64,000 nt of DNA from Klebsiella pneumoniae (GTDB lineage Bacteria > Pseudomonadota > Gammaproteobacteria > Eutrophobiales > Eutrophobiaceae), in NCBI GenBank assembly GCA_945878555.1, contig CAMDWI010000011.1:58441-122440 (forward strand). The letters are read 5' to 3'. Below, one piece after another: positions 36,782-45,148 of this stretch. Position 1 is the first letter of the stretch. The number at the start of each line of letters is the position of its first letter. The position numbers and the translations under genes were made by a program. The notes beneath the pieces were generated by a model that saw only the letters and a program-made list of their open reading frames with translations, did not search any database and had not been told where the DNA came from.

Positions 36782-37972
36782 ATGAATATTCTGATAGTGG
36801 ACGATGACCCGTTCGCACTAAAGTTGTTAGCACGCCAATTGCAACATCTTGGTTTCTCGAAGATCATCCTGCAGGAATATGCAAGGTCTGCCTTGGCATA
36901 CCTGAAGAGAAACATTAACGGCATCCATCTGCTGATCATTGATCTGCAAATGCCGGAAATGGACGGCATCGAATTCCTGCGGCAGGTGGCACGGCTGGAT
37001 TACAGCGGGCATGTGTTACTGATCAGTGGTGAAGACAGTCGTATCCTGCAAACGTCTGAAAAGCTGGCCAAGGCCCACAATCTCAACGTCCTGGGCAGCC
37101 TGCAAAAACCGGTGTCCCCGGAACAACTACAGCTAGCATTTAAGAGGATAGCTGCAACCACGATGAACGAGGCCCGTTCAGATCAAATTATGTACAATAA
37201 AGGTGACTTGTGGCGTGCCATCACGGCAGGGGAACTGGTCAACTACTATCAGCCGAAGGTCAGGCTGACGACGGGCGAGGTTACTGGCGTGGAAACGCTT
37301 GTGCGTTGGCAGCATCCCGAGGATGGCCTGGTGTTTCCGGATCAATTTATCCCCGCAGCGGAGGAGCATGCCCTGATGGACGAACTGACAAAGGAGGTGC
37401 TGGCGGCTGCCTTGAGTGATGCAAGCTTCTGGCAGGAGACTATCTTGCCTCTGCACGTCGCCGTGAACATTTCCATTAAAAACCTTGTTAATGTGGAATT
37501 TCCGGATATGGTCGCCCGTCTTGCTAGGGAAGCCGGTGTTTCGGCAGCAAACCTGGTGCTTGAGGTGACTGAAACTCAATTGATGAGAGACAGAATAGTC
37601 CCGCTTGATATTCTGACCCGCCTGCGCCTGAAGAGAATTGGCTTGTCCATTGATGACTTCGGTACTGGCCACTCGTCCCTTTCACAGCTGCGGGACGTTC
37701 CATTCAACGAACTAAAGATGGACCGTAGCTTCGTCCATGGCGCACACAGTAATCCATTACTCCAGGCCATAGTCGAGGCAAATCTGTCGATGGCGGGAAA
37801 ACTGCATATGACGACTGTGGCCGAAGGGGTGGAAGACCAGGTGGATTGGGATTTTTTGCGTAATTCAGGTTGCGATTTTGCGCAGGGTTATTTCATTGCG
37901 AAACCAATGCCCGCCGCTGATTTGCCAAACTGGATTTCAACCTGGGAGGCACGCCGAAGTGAACTCGTCTAA
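36782..37972 (+). CDS. REC-EAL response regulator, c-di-GMP phosphodiesterase
   Basis: 396 residues, 15 bp after the hybrid kinase. The N-terminal receiver has LIVDDDP and LLIIDLQMPEMDG. The EAL domain keeps the catalytic set: VETLVRWQHP (Glu kept; the motif reads E-T-L), NISIKNL, EVTETQLM, IDDFGTGHSSL, KMDRSFV and AEGVEDQ, ending GYFIAKPMP. The layout matches RocR-type regulators that hydrolyse c-di-GMP to pGpG when phosphorylated. The HPt of the preceding kinase is the likely phosphodonor. Confidence 0.92.
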   Translation: MNILIVDDDPFALKLLARQLQHLGFSKIILQEYARSALAYLKRNINGIHLLIIDLQMPEMDGIEFLRQVARLDYSGHVLLISGEDSRILQTSEKLAKAHNLNVLGSLQKPVSPEQLQLAFKRIAATTMNEARSDQIMYNKGDLWRAITAGELVNYYQPKVRLTTGEVTGVETLVRWQHPEDGLVFPDQFIPAAEEHALMDELTKEVLAAALSDASFWQETILPLHVAVNISIKNLVNVEFPDMVARLAREAGVSAANLVLEVTETQLMRDRIVPLDILTRLRLKRIGLSIDDFGTGHSSLSQLRDVPFNELKMDRSFVHGAHSNPLLQAIVEANLSMAGKLHMTTVAEGVEDQVDWDFLRNSGCDFAQGYFIAKPMPAADLPNWISTWEARRSELV

Positions 37973-38063
37973 TATTATAACTTGACCTCCTTGCGTCATG
38001 TGCAGGTCCAATGTGTAATTGTGATCGTAAATAACAGGAGTATAGTTCGGATTCCATAGACCT

Positions 38064-38825
38064 ATGAAAGCTATGACTATAAAACAAGTGGTTGTCCGGA
38101 TTACTGTCATCATTTCAGTGGCGGAATTATTGATAATGGTAGCTTTAGGGCATATTCCTTTCCATGCGGGTCTATACTATGAAGCTGTTATTGATGTAAC
38201 AGCATTGATAGTATTGTCTACCCCTCCCATCTACATATGGGTCATTACACCTTTTGTTACTGCCCGGGATGAGGCGCTTGCTCAACTCACCCATTTGGCA
38301 CATTTTGATCCGTTAACACAGTTAGCCAATCGGCGTCTCTTCTCCATGCATCTGGAAAAGGCCCTGGCAGGGAATGTCAGACATAAGGACTATGGGGCGG
38401 TATTGCTAATAGATCTGGATGGATTCAAGCAAATAAACGATGCGCACTGCCATGAGGCGGGAGATGCGGTACTGATCGAAATCGCCGAACGCTTACGAGC
38501 TAATGCCCGCAGCGCAGATATTGTCGCTCGATTAGGTGGGGATGAGTTTGCTGTTTTGATTAATCGTCTTGGTGCTGATAGCCGCGTGGCACGCGAAAAG
38601 GCATTGCGGGTCGGCGAAAAACTGATTAGTTCGTTAGGTACACCTTTGGATTTCAAGGGGACAAAGTTGAACTTTGGTGCCAGTATCGGCATAAATCTTC
38701 TGGATTTCGAGCACCCGGATATTGACACGGCTTTGAGAAGGGCTGATATAGCGATGTATCGTGCCAAACAGGCAGGAAAGAGACGCGCAGTCATTTTTGA
38801 CAACACGCTTCATGCGGAGTCCTGA
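38064..38825 (+). CDS. Membrane diguanylate cyclase
   Basis: 253 residues. Two membrane helices at the N-terminus (ITVIISVAELLIMVALGHI and VIDVTALIVLSTPPIYIWVI) are followed directly by a GGDEF domain (from about 90): FDPLTQLANRRLF, LLIDLDGFKQINDAHCHEAG, and the active-site VARLGGDEFAVL. The RSAD five residues before GGDEF is a canonical inhibitory I-site, so product feedback is expected. It makes c-di-GMP and so opposes the EAL protein 91 bp upstream. No sensory domain beyond the membrane helices. Confidence 0.92.
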   Translation: MKAMTIKQVVVRITVIISVAELLIMVALGHIPFHAGLYYEAVIDVTALIVLSTPPIYIWVITPFVTARDEALAQLTHLAHFDPLTQLANRRLFSMHLEKALAGNVRHKDYGAVLLIDLDGFKQINDAHCHEAGDAVLIEIAERLRANARSADIVARLGGDEFAVLINRLGADSRVAREKALRVGEKLISSLGTPLDFKGTKLNFGASIGINLLDFEHPDIDTALRRADIAMYRAKQAGKRRAVIFDNTLHAES

Positions 38826-39003
38826 CTATCCCATAATTTGAATCTGGAGCCCTATTGCAATAGCATGGACGTATACCTGGTAGCTGCAGAATATCAATGG
38901 AAATGCGACGAAAGAAGAAAAGCGGGCGATTTGGCAAAATTTTAAGTAAATTGTGCTGTTAGCAAATGTCGATTCTCCCTGACTTCCTATTTTGGACGTA
39001 ACG

Positions 39004-39804
39004 ATGCCTGAATTACTGTATCACCAGAACAGCTTTGGTGTAATCATCCTGCTTGCCGGAATCATGGCGATCGCCATCGAAACCGGGTACCGCATAGGCA
39101 TGCGGGACATGCACAGGACCAGCGAACTGTCTCGAAACCAGATCAATACGATTCAATCCTCCCTGCTTGGCATACTCGCATTGATGATGGGGTTTACCTT
39201 TTCTATCGCACTCGACCGTTACAATAGCCGCAGCTCGGCAGAGGTGGCTGAAGCGAATGCCATTGGCACTGTCTATCTGCGTTCAGAGCTGCTGCCTGAT
39301 TCTGTACGTCCACAGATCCAGGAAGCAATAAAGCAATATGTGAGCGTACGGATGCAATCTTCTACCATTTCACTGGATCAGCAAACTGAACGTCAGACAC
39401 TGATAAATCGTGCGGTAGAGCTGCAGGCCACCCTGTGGGACCATGCGATTCAGGTATCCACGAGTGATCCGAATCCCGTCACCAGCGGTCTTTTTTTACA
39501 ATCCCTGAATGAATTGATAGATAATTACAGTTTCCGGCTGGCCGAAATTGACCGGCATATACCTGAGTTGATACTGGTACTGCTGTACTGTGCGTTTATC
39601 GTTACGGGTGGCATGATAGGTTACACCGCCGGGTTGGCCAACCATCGACCGGCATTTGCGACATATATCATGGTGATGTTGATTATACTTTTGTTGTATA
39701 TGGTCATTGACCTGGATCGTCCCCGGAGTGGTATTATCAGGGTCAGTCAACAAGGCATGATTGAACTCAACGAGACTATAAATAACGCTGTGCCACAACA
39801 GTAA
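39004..39804 (+). CDS. DUF4239/bestrophin-like membrane protein
   Basis: 266 residues from the ATG at 39004 (a TTG at 38992 is the only alternative). Helices near the N-terminus (VIILLAGIMAIAIETGYRI and IQSSLLGILALMMGFTFSIA), a soluble loop of about 110 residues, then two helices near the C-terminus (LILVLLYCAFIVTGGMIGYT and ATYIMVMLIILLLYMVID). RYNSRSSAEVAEANAIGTVY is characteristic of DUF4239. Function unknown; relatives may be channel-like. It ends 103 bp before the hydrolase cluster. Confidence 0.8.
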   Translation: MPELLYHQNSFGVIILLAGIMAIAIETGYRIGMRDMHRTSELSRNQINTIQSSLLGILALMMGFTFSIALDRYNSRSSAEVAEANAIGTVYLRSELLPDSVRPQIQEAIKQYVSVRMQSSTISLDQQTERQTLINRAVELQATLWDHAIQVSTSDPNPVTSGLFLQSLNELIDNYSFRLAEIDRHIPELILVLLYCAFIVTGGMIGYTAGLANHRPAFATYIMVMLIILLLYMVIDLDRPRSGIIRVSQQGMIELNETINNAVPQQ

Positions 39805-39906
39805 ACCTTTATATCGTTTGAGTGCATACAAAAACCTCGATGCTGGTCTACACTGGTTATAGCAGGGACAAGTCAACAATCCAGATATCGTTTCAAGGGG
39901 TGTAAT

Positions 39907-41247
39907 ATGAAATCCGGAGCCGTACGTGTTTCTTTTGGTCTGTGTCTTTTCCTGACGGGGTTTGTGGCAAACGCCGCGCCTCCGCCTCCGCAGTTTGTGC
40001 AGTTTTCCCCGAGCGCGACGATGGGTGCGCTGTACATGCCTGATCCGGCTATCTATCCAAACCCGACCGTGGCGACACTGGCGATGCATCGCGACTCGAA
40101 TTTCATGTCGCATCTCTCCACCCAGGAAATGCCGAAACGTGGCATCGTCGCGCTGGGCATGAACCCACGCTGTCAGAATAATGAATCGATGTGCACGCCC
40201 TGGGAGAACAATTCGCTTGATGTGAAACAGGGTGTGGAATTCCTGCGCAAGATCCCGGGGATAAAAACTGTCATCCTGATCGGCCACAGTGGCGGGGGCC
40301 CAACGATGGCGTTTTACCAGGCGATTGCCGAAAATGGTAATGCCCTGTGCAAGGCACCGGAACGTATCTCGAAATGTCCGGACACTATCCGTGATCTTCC
40401 GCCGGCGGATGGCGTTGTGTTCTGGGATGCCCATCTGGGTAATGGTATCAATGCGCTTGAGAGTCTGAATCCTGCCGTGATCAACGACGCTGATATCTTC
40501 AATAATAACGCTGCCCCGAAACTGGACCCCAAACTGGAATTGTTTAATCCGGCCAATGGATACGACGGAACAAAAACCGCCTTTTCAGACGAATTCAAGG
40601 AGAGCTATTTCGAGGCACAATCAGCACGTATGAACAAGTTGATTGAAATCGCCCAGGAACGGATGAAGCAGATCGAGGCAGGCACCTACAAGAACCCGGA
40701 TGATGACGCCTTTATCATCCCGGAGGCGGATGACTACCGGCTGATGCGCGTTGACCGCAGTGTGCATGGCAGCACGGTCAACAAGCACAAACTGATCCGC
40801 AATGACGGCACGCTGGAGGACTGCTGCCAGGTTGTCAGCGTCAGGCCGGTCGATGTCGACCCGGAGGAAAACAAGGAGTTCTGGTTTGGCACACGTATGC
40901 TCACACTGCAATCATTCCTGAGCGTGCGTGCGATACGCTCAACCAACTCGCTGACCGGCATCGACTACTGCTCCAGCAATAATTCGACCCTGTGCATGGT
41001 GCAGCATATCTCCGTCCCGGTGCTGGTGACCGCGATGACCGGCCATTACTTTGTACGTAACAGCGAGTTGATCTATGACTACGCTGCCAGCAAGGACAAG
41101 GATTTTGTCGGTATTGAGGGTGCCACCCACGGTGGCGACCCCTGCACCGCCTGTATGCCGGAGGGCCAGACCTACGACGGGCGTTACGACAATGCGATAA
41201 AGAATGATTTTGACTATCTGGCGAAATGGATCAACGCGCGCTTTTAA
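39907..41247 (+). CDS. Secreted alpha/beta hydrolase, paralogue 1 of 3
   Basis: 446 residues. Signal peptide (VSFGLCLFLTGFVANA) then the mature start APPPPQFVQFSPSATMGALY shared by all three copies. The nucleophile elbow ILIGHSGGGPTMAFYQA holds the candidate catalytic Ser, and a C-terminal IEGATHGGDPCTACMPEGQ supplies the candidate His. Many paired cysteines (NPRCQNNESMCTPWE, LEDCCQVVS, DYCSSNNSTLCM, CTACM) suggest a disulfide-rich extracytoplasmic enzyme. The substrate is unknown; lipids, esters or polyesters are possible. SD AGGGG at 39895. Confidence 0.82.
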   Translation: MKSGAVRVSFGLCLFLTGFVANAAPPPPQFVQFSPSATMGALYMPDPAIYPNPTVATLAMHRDSNFMSHLSTQEMPKRGIVALGMNPRCQNNESMCTPWENNSLDVKQGVEFLRKIPGIKTVILIGHSGGGPTMAFYQAIAENGNALCKAPERISKCPDTIRDLPPADGVVFWDAHLGNGINALESLNPAVINDADIFNNNAAPKLDPKLELFNPANGYDGTKTAFSDEFKESYFEAQSARMNKLIEIAQERMKQIEAGTYKNPDDDAFIIPEADDYRLMRVDRSVHGSTVNKHKLIRNDGTLEDCCQVVSVRPVDVDPEENKEFWFGTRMLTLQSFLSVRAIRSTNSLTGIDYCSSNNSTLCMVQHISVPVLVTAMTGHYFVRNSELIYDYAASKDKDFVGIEGATHGGDPCTACMPEGQTYDGRYDNAIKNDFDYLAKWINARF

Positions 41248-41279
41248 GCCATAATTTCAGTGTAATGTATGCCATAGCG

Positions 41280-41311
41280 ATGGCAGGGGGCTAACATCCC
41301 CTGCCATTTGT
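41280..41311 (+). terminator. Rho-independent terminator after hydrolase 1
   Basis: Perfect 10-bp stem ATGGCAGGGG / CCCCTGCCAT with loop GCTAACA-type, followed by TTTGT. It sits between hydrolases 1 and 2, so these genes may be expressed separately or with partial read-through. Confidence 0.75.
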
Positions 41312-41346
41312 CCTGATTATCCATCACCCTCAGCGAGAACTGTACG

Positions 41347-42708
41347 ATGCATCTGAATAAAACTGCCCACCTGGTCATATCTACCCTGCTGGTAATATTG
41401 CATACGCATGTATATGCCGAAACTCCCCCGCCACAGTTCATCCAGTTTTCTCCCTCGGCAACCAAAGGTGCAGTCTATTTCCCGGATCCGGAAAAATTCC
41501 CGAATCCACATATCGCCTTGCTGAACATGCACCGCACCGACAACCGCATGAGCCATATCTCAATGAAGGAGATGCAAGCACGCGGTTTCGTGATACTCGG
41601 CATGAATCCGCGTTGCGAAAACAATGAGTCGCTGTGTATCCCCTGGGAAAACAATGCCCTCGATCTGAAACAGGGTATGGAGTATCTGCGCAGTCTGCCT
41701 GGCATTACGCGCGTTGTGTTGCTCGGCGGCAGTGGAGGCGGGCCAACAATGAGCTTTTACCAGGCCGTTGCTGAAAACGGTGTTGCCTTCTGCCAGCAGC
41801 CGCAAAAACTGACACGCTGTGATGACAGCATGGCCGGCAGCCTGGAGGGTCTGCCACCGGCGGACGGTATCGTGTTCCGGGACACCCATCTTGGTAATGG
41901 TGCGAATGCGCTGATGAGTCTGAATCCGGCCATCATCAATGATCAGGAGATAATGGAACAGAATGCGCTGCCGAAAATAGACCCGCAGCTTGATCCGTTC
42001 AATCCTGAAAACGGCTACGACCCGAACGGTAACTCGAAGTACTCTGCTGAATTTCAGGATCGCTATTTTCGCGGCCAGTCCGCCAGAATGAACCGGCTTA
42101 TTGATATCGCGCTTGCGCGTCTGGAACTGATACGATCCGGCAAGTATATCTACCCGGATGATGCACCGTTTGTTGTCCCTGGCGCCGATGATTATCGGTT
42201 GATGCGTATTGACCTTGGCATAGACCACAGTACGGAGAAACCACGCAAGTTACTCAAAAACGATAATACGATTGAGGACTGCTGCGTGGTGGAAAGTGTA
42301 CGTCCGGTCAGCTCAAGCCCTGAAATGCAGGAACCGTTCTGGGACAGTACACGCATGTTATCCGTGCGATCATTTCTGAGCGTACGTGCGATCCGATCTG
42401 CCCATGCAATGGAAGAAATTGATTATTGCTCCAGCAACAACTCGACTGTCTGCAATGTCCGCAGCATCCAGGTTCCGGTGCTGGTCACAGCAATGGGTGG
42501 CCATTATTTCATTCGTCACAATGAACTGATCTACGAAGAAGCCGCCAGCAAGGACAAGGACTTTATGGTCCTGGAAGGCGCGGTACACGGTATTACCCCC
42601 TGTACCGAATGTATGCCTGCTGATTACGATGGTTATGACGGCCGTTACGACAATTCCGTCAGGAACTATTACGACTACGTCGCCCAATGGATTAATGATC
42701 GTTTTTAA
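41347..42708 (+). CDS. Secreted alpha/beta hydrolase, paralogue 2 of 3
   Basis: 453 residues. Signal peptide ends HTHVYAETPPPQFIQFSPSA, aligned with the mature starts of the other two. The nucleophile elbow differs: LLGGSGGGPTMSFYQ, with Gly instead of the His found before the Ser in copies 1 and 3. The C-terminal His region is LEGAVHGITPCTECMPADY. Extra residues occur after CDDSMAGSLEG compared with copies 1 and 3. The shared cysteines (IEDCC, DYCSSNNSTVC) are kept. It is the most divergent copy at the active site, possibly with altered substrate range. Confidence 0.82.
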   Translation: MHLNKTAHLVISTLLVILHTHVYAETPPPQFIQFSPSATKGAVYFPDPEKFPNPHIALLNMHRTDNRMSHISMKEMQARGFVILGMNPRCENNESLCIPWENNALDLKQGMEYLRSLPGITRVVLLGGSGGGPTMSFYQAVAENGVAFCQQPQKLTRCDDSMAGSLEGLPPADGIVFRDTHLGNGANALMSLNPAIINDQEIMEQNALPKIDPQLDPFNPENGYDPNGNSKYSAEFQDRYFRGQSARMNRLIDIALARLELIRSGKYIYPDDAPFVVPGADDYRLMRIDLGIDHSTEKPRKLLKNDNTIEDCCVVESVRPVSSSPEMQEPFWDSTRMLSVRSFLSVRAIRSAHAMEEIDYCSSNNSTVCNVRSIQVPVLVTAMGGHYFIRHNELIYEEAASKDKDFMVLEGAVHGITPCTECMPADYDGYDGRYDNSVRNYYDYVAQWINDRF

Positions 42709-42735
42709 TTTACCTGAACTGAAGGAACCTGGCCT

Positions 42736-44076
42736 ATGAACGGATTTACGAAACTCGCATTACCCGCCCTGCTGCTGTTGCTGTCCGCGCAGGTGATCGC
42801 CGCACCTCCGCCACCTCAGTATGTGCGGTTCAACCCGAACTCAACCAAGGGCGCACTGTATCTGCCCGACCCGGCTGAATTTCCGGCTCCGCATGTGGCC
42901 ATGATCCTGATACATCGTAACTCGAACTTCCTGTCGCACATAGCCACCGGCGAAATGGCGAAACGCGGTATCGTTGTGCTGGCAATGAACCCACGCTGCG
43001 ATAACAACGAGGCGATGTGTGCCCCCTGGGAAAACAACGCGCTCGATGTCAGGCAAGGGATTGAATATGTACGCAAGCTGCCCGGCATCAGCAAGGTGGT
43101 CCTGTTCGGACACAGCGGTGGTGGCCCGACGATGAGCTTTTATCAGGCGGTAGCCGAGAACGGAGCGGCCTACTGTCAGGCGCCGGAACGCATCTATAAA
43201 TGTGATGACAAGCTGAACGGCCTGCCGAAGGCGGATGGCATCATCCTGTGGGACTCGCATCCAGGCAATGGTATCAACGCTGTGCGCAGCCTGAATCCGG
43301 CCGTCACCAATGATAAAGACATCATTGATCATTATGCCGCTCCTGAAATGGACCCGGCGCTGGATCCATTCAATCCGGCAAATGGTTACAATCCAGATGG
43401 TGAATCGCATTACAGTGATGCATTCAAGGACAAATATTTCCGTGCCCAGTCTGCACGCATGAACCGCCTGATCGATATCGCCCAGGGCAAGCTGAAACAG
43501 ATCGAGGCCGGCACCTATCGTTACCCGGACGACGATGTGTTCATCGTCCCCCGCGCAGATGCCAGCCGTCTGTTCAGTATGGATCTCAGCATTGAGAACG
43601 CCTCCCTGAAACCGGCGAAATTGATTAAAAACGATGGCAGTATTGAGGATTGTTGTACGGTCACCAGTGTCCGTGTCGCCGGTCAGTCTCCGGAGACAAA
43701 CAAGGAATTCTGGTCCGGAACAATCTTTCTCAGTCTGAGATCCTTTCTGACTGTCAGGTCCATACGCTCTACCCATTCAATCAATGGCATAGACTGGTGC
43801 TCAAGCAATAACTCGGCCCCGTGCAGCCTGCAGAAGGTCTCGGTACCGTTGCTGGTGGTGGCGATGGGTGGACATTACTTTATCCATGACGGTGAGATTA
43901 TCCATGAGATGGCCGCCAGCAAGGACAAGGAGTTTATCGTAATTGAGGGTGCAACCCACGGTGGAACGCCCTGCACCGACTGCATACCTGCCGGGCAGAC
44001 CTATGATGGCCGTTACGACAATTCGGTAAAGAATAACTTTGACTATCTGGCCAGGTGGATCAATACCCGTTACTGA
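42736..44076 (+). CDS. Secreted alpha/beta hydrolase, paralogue 3 of 3
   Basis: 446 residues. The signal peptide (LALPALLLLLSAQVIA) precedes APPPPQYVRFNPNSTKGAL. The active-site elbow VLFGHSGGGPTMSFYQAVA and the His region VIEGATHGGTPCTDCIPAGQ match copy 1 closely. The blocks YDGRYDNSVKNNFDYLARWI at the C-terminus and NPRCDNNEAMCAPWENNALD near residue 90 are common to all three. It starts 27 bp after copy 2, so 2 and 3 are co-transcribed. Substrate unknown. Confidence 0.82.
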   Translation: MNGFTKLALPALLLLLSAQVIAAPPPPQYVRFNPNSTKGALYLPDPAEFPAPHVAMILIHRNSNFLSHIATGEMAKRGIVVLAMNPRCDNNEAMCAPWENNALDVRQGIEYVRKLPGISKVVLFGHSGGGPTMSFYQAVAENGAAYCQAPERIYKCDDKLNGLPKADGIILWDSHPGNGINAVRSLNPAVTNDKDIIDHYAAPEMDPALDPFNPANGYNPDGESHYSDAFKDKYFRAQSARMNRLIDIAQGKLKQIEAGTYRYPDDDVFIVPRADASRLFSMDLSIENASLKPAKLIKNDGSIEDCCTVTSVRVAGQSPETNKEFWSGTIFLSLRSFLTVRSIRSTHSINGIDWCSSNNSAPCSLQKVSVPLLVVAMGGHYFIHDGEIIHEMAASKDKEFIVIEGATHGGTPCTDCIPAGQTYDGRYDNSVKNNFDYLARWINTRY

Positions 44077-44087
44077 TCTCGCGCTTT

Positions 44088-44118
44088 CCCGGATATCCGT
44101 TAATCGCGGGTATCCGGG
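44088..44118 (+). terminator. Hairpin after hydrolase 3
   Basis: CCCGGATA / TATCCGGG stem with a 15-base loop, just after the third hydrolase. There is no T-run downstream, so it is a weak or Rho-assisted terminator at best. Confidence 0.4.
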
Positions 44119-44166
44119 CATGCCGTAAATACCCTATACTTCGTTGTTTCGCAGGACAACGATGGC

Positions 44167-45048
44167 ATGAACCACGACTATATTTTCATAGATGATACAG
44201 CGGCATTAACAACGCTGTGTGTGCAGATGGCCAGCTCGTCCTGGCTGGCCGTTGATACCGAGTTTGAACGGGAACGCACCTACTATCCTGAACTGTGCCT
44301 GTTACAGATTGCGAATACCGAAACGACCGCCATCATCGACCCGCTTGCCATCCAGAATCTCGAACCCGTTTTCGAACTGCTATATAACACGGCCATCACC
44401 AAGGTATTCCATTCCGCACGCCAGGATCTTGAAATATTTTTCCATTTAAAAGGTAACTTGCCACTACCACTGTATGACACCCAGCTCGCTGCGGCAGCCG
44501 CCGGATTTGATAATTCGATCGGTTATGCCAATCTGGTTGAAAAAATGCTGGCGGTCACGCTGGACAAGGCGCATACCCGCACCGACTGGAAACGTCGCCC
44601 CTTAAAACCGTCGCATTTGCGCTATGCCGCTGATGATGTGATCTATCTGGGTCTGATCTATGAACAATTGCTGACCCGGATCACAAACCCTGACAAGCTC
44701 ACCAGTCTGCAAAACGAATTTCGTAAAATGAACGACCCTCTTTTGTATGTACCTGCCCCGGAGACAATGTGGCAAAAGATCCGTGAGTCGCGCAAGTTCA
44801 GCGGCCCGGGCCTTGCCCTGTTACAGCAACTGGCCGCCTGGCGTGAGCTGACCGCACGCTCTGAAAACCTGCCACGTAAATGGGTCATGCCTGATCAAAT
44901 GCTGATTGACATCGCCCGTCTGATGCCCGTCACTGAAGAGGAACTGGCGGCCATCAAGGGCCAGCCGGTCGGTCTGTTACAACGGCACGGTCCTGCCCTG
45001 CTCGCACTGGTCAAACCGCACTGCAACAAAAACGGTCAGGACATTTAA
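44167..45048 (+). CDS. rnd: Ribonuclease D-like 3'-5' exoribonuclease
   Basis: 293 residues, shorter than the ~375 of E. coli RNase D, with the full nuclease domain and one helical HRDC-like part. DEDD residues: VDTEFERERTYYPELCLLQI, FHSARQDLEIFFHLKGNLP, and YAADDVIYLGLIY. A helical tail (LPRKWVMPDQMLIDIARLMP) suits the single HRDC domain. It trims the 3' ends of tRNA and other stable RNA precursors. It looks complete; the second HRDC domain is simply missing. Confidence 0.9.
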   Translation: MNHDYIFIDDTAALTTLCVQMASSSWLAVDTEFERERTYYPELCLLQIANTETTAIIDPLAIQNLEPVFELLYNTAITKVFHSARQDLEIFFHLKGNLPLPLYDTQLAAAAAGFDNSIGYANLVEKMLAVTLDKAHTRTDWKRRPLKPSHLRYAADDVIYLGLIYEQLLTRITNPDKLTSLQNEFRKMNDPLLYVPAPETMWQKIRESRKFSGPGLALLQQLAAWRELTARSENLPRKWVMPDQMLIDIARLMPVTEEELAAIKGQPVGLLQRHGPALLALVKPHCNKNGQDI

Positions 45049-45148
45049 CAGGATAATTTACACTCTATCAACTCGATCAAAACGTCTGACAGTTTTCAAC
45101 CCCGGTGATATGCTAGAGCGCATGTAGTTAACCATTTCCGGGGGTAAT

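Noticed and set aside
38865..38945. 26-codon frame between the GGDEF and DUF4239 genes
   Set aside because: No SD at a working distance, very short and no family resemblance.
39496..44121. Long antisense frames opposite the hydrolase genes (also opposite speE and the VWA-FHA gene)
   Set aside because: They lie wholly inside well-supported genes on the other strand, have no recognisable motifs and no SD, and follow from the codon bias of the sense genes.
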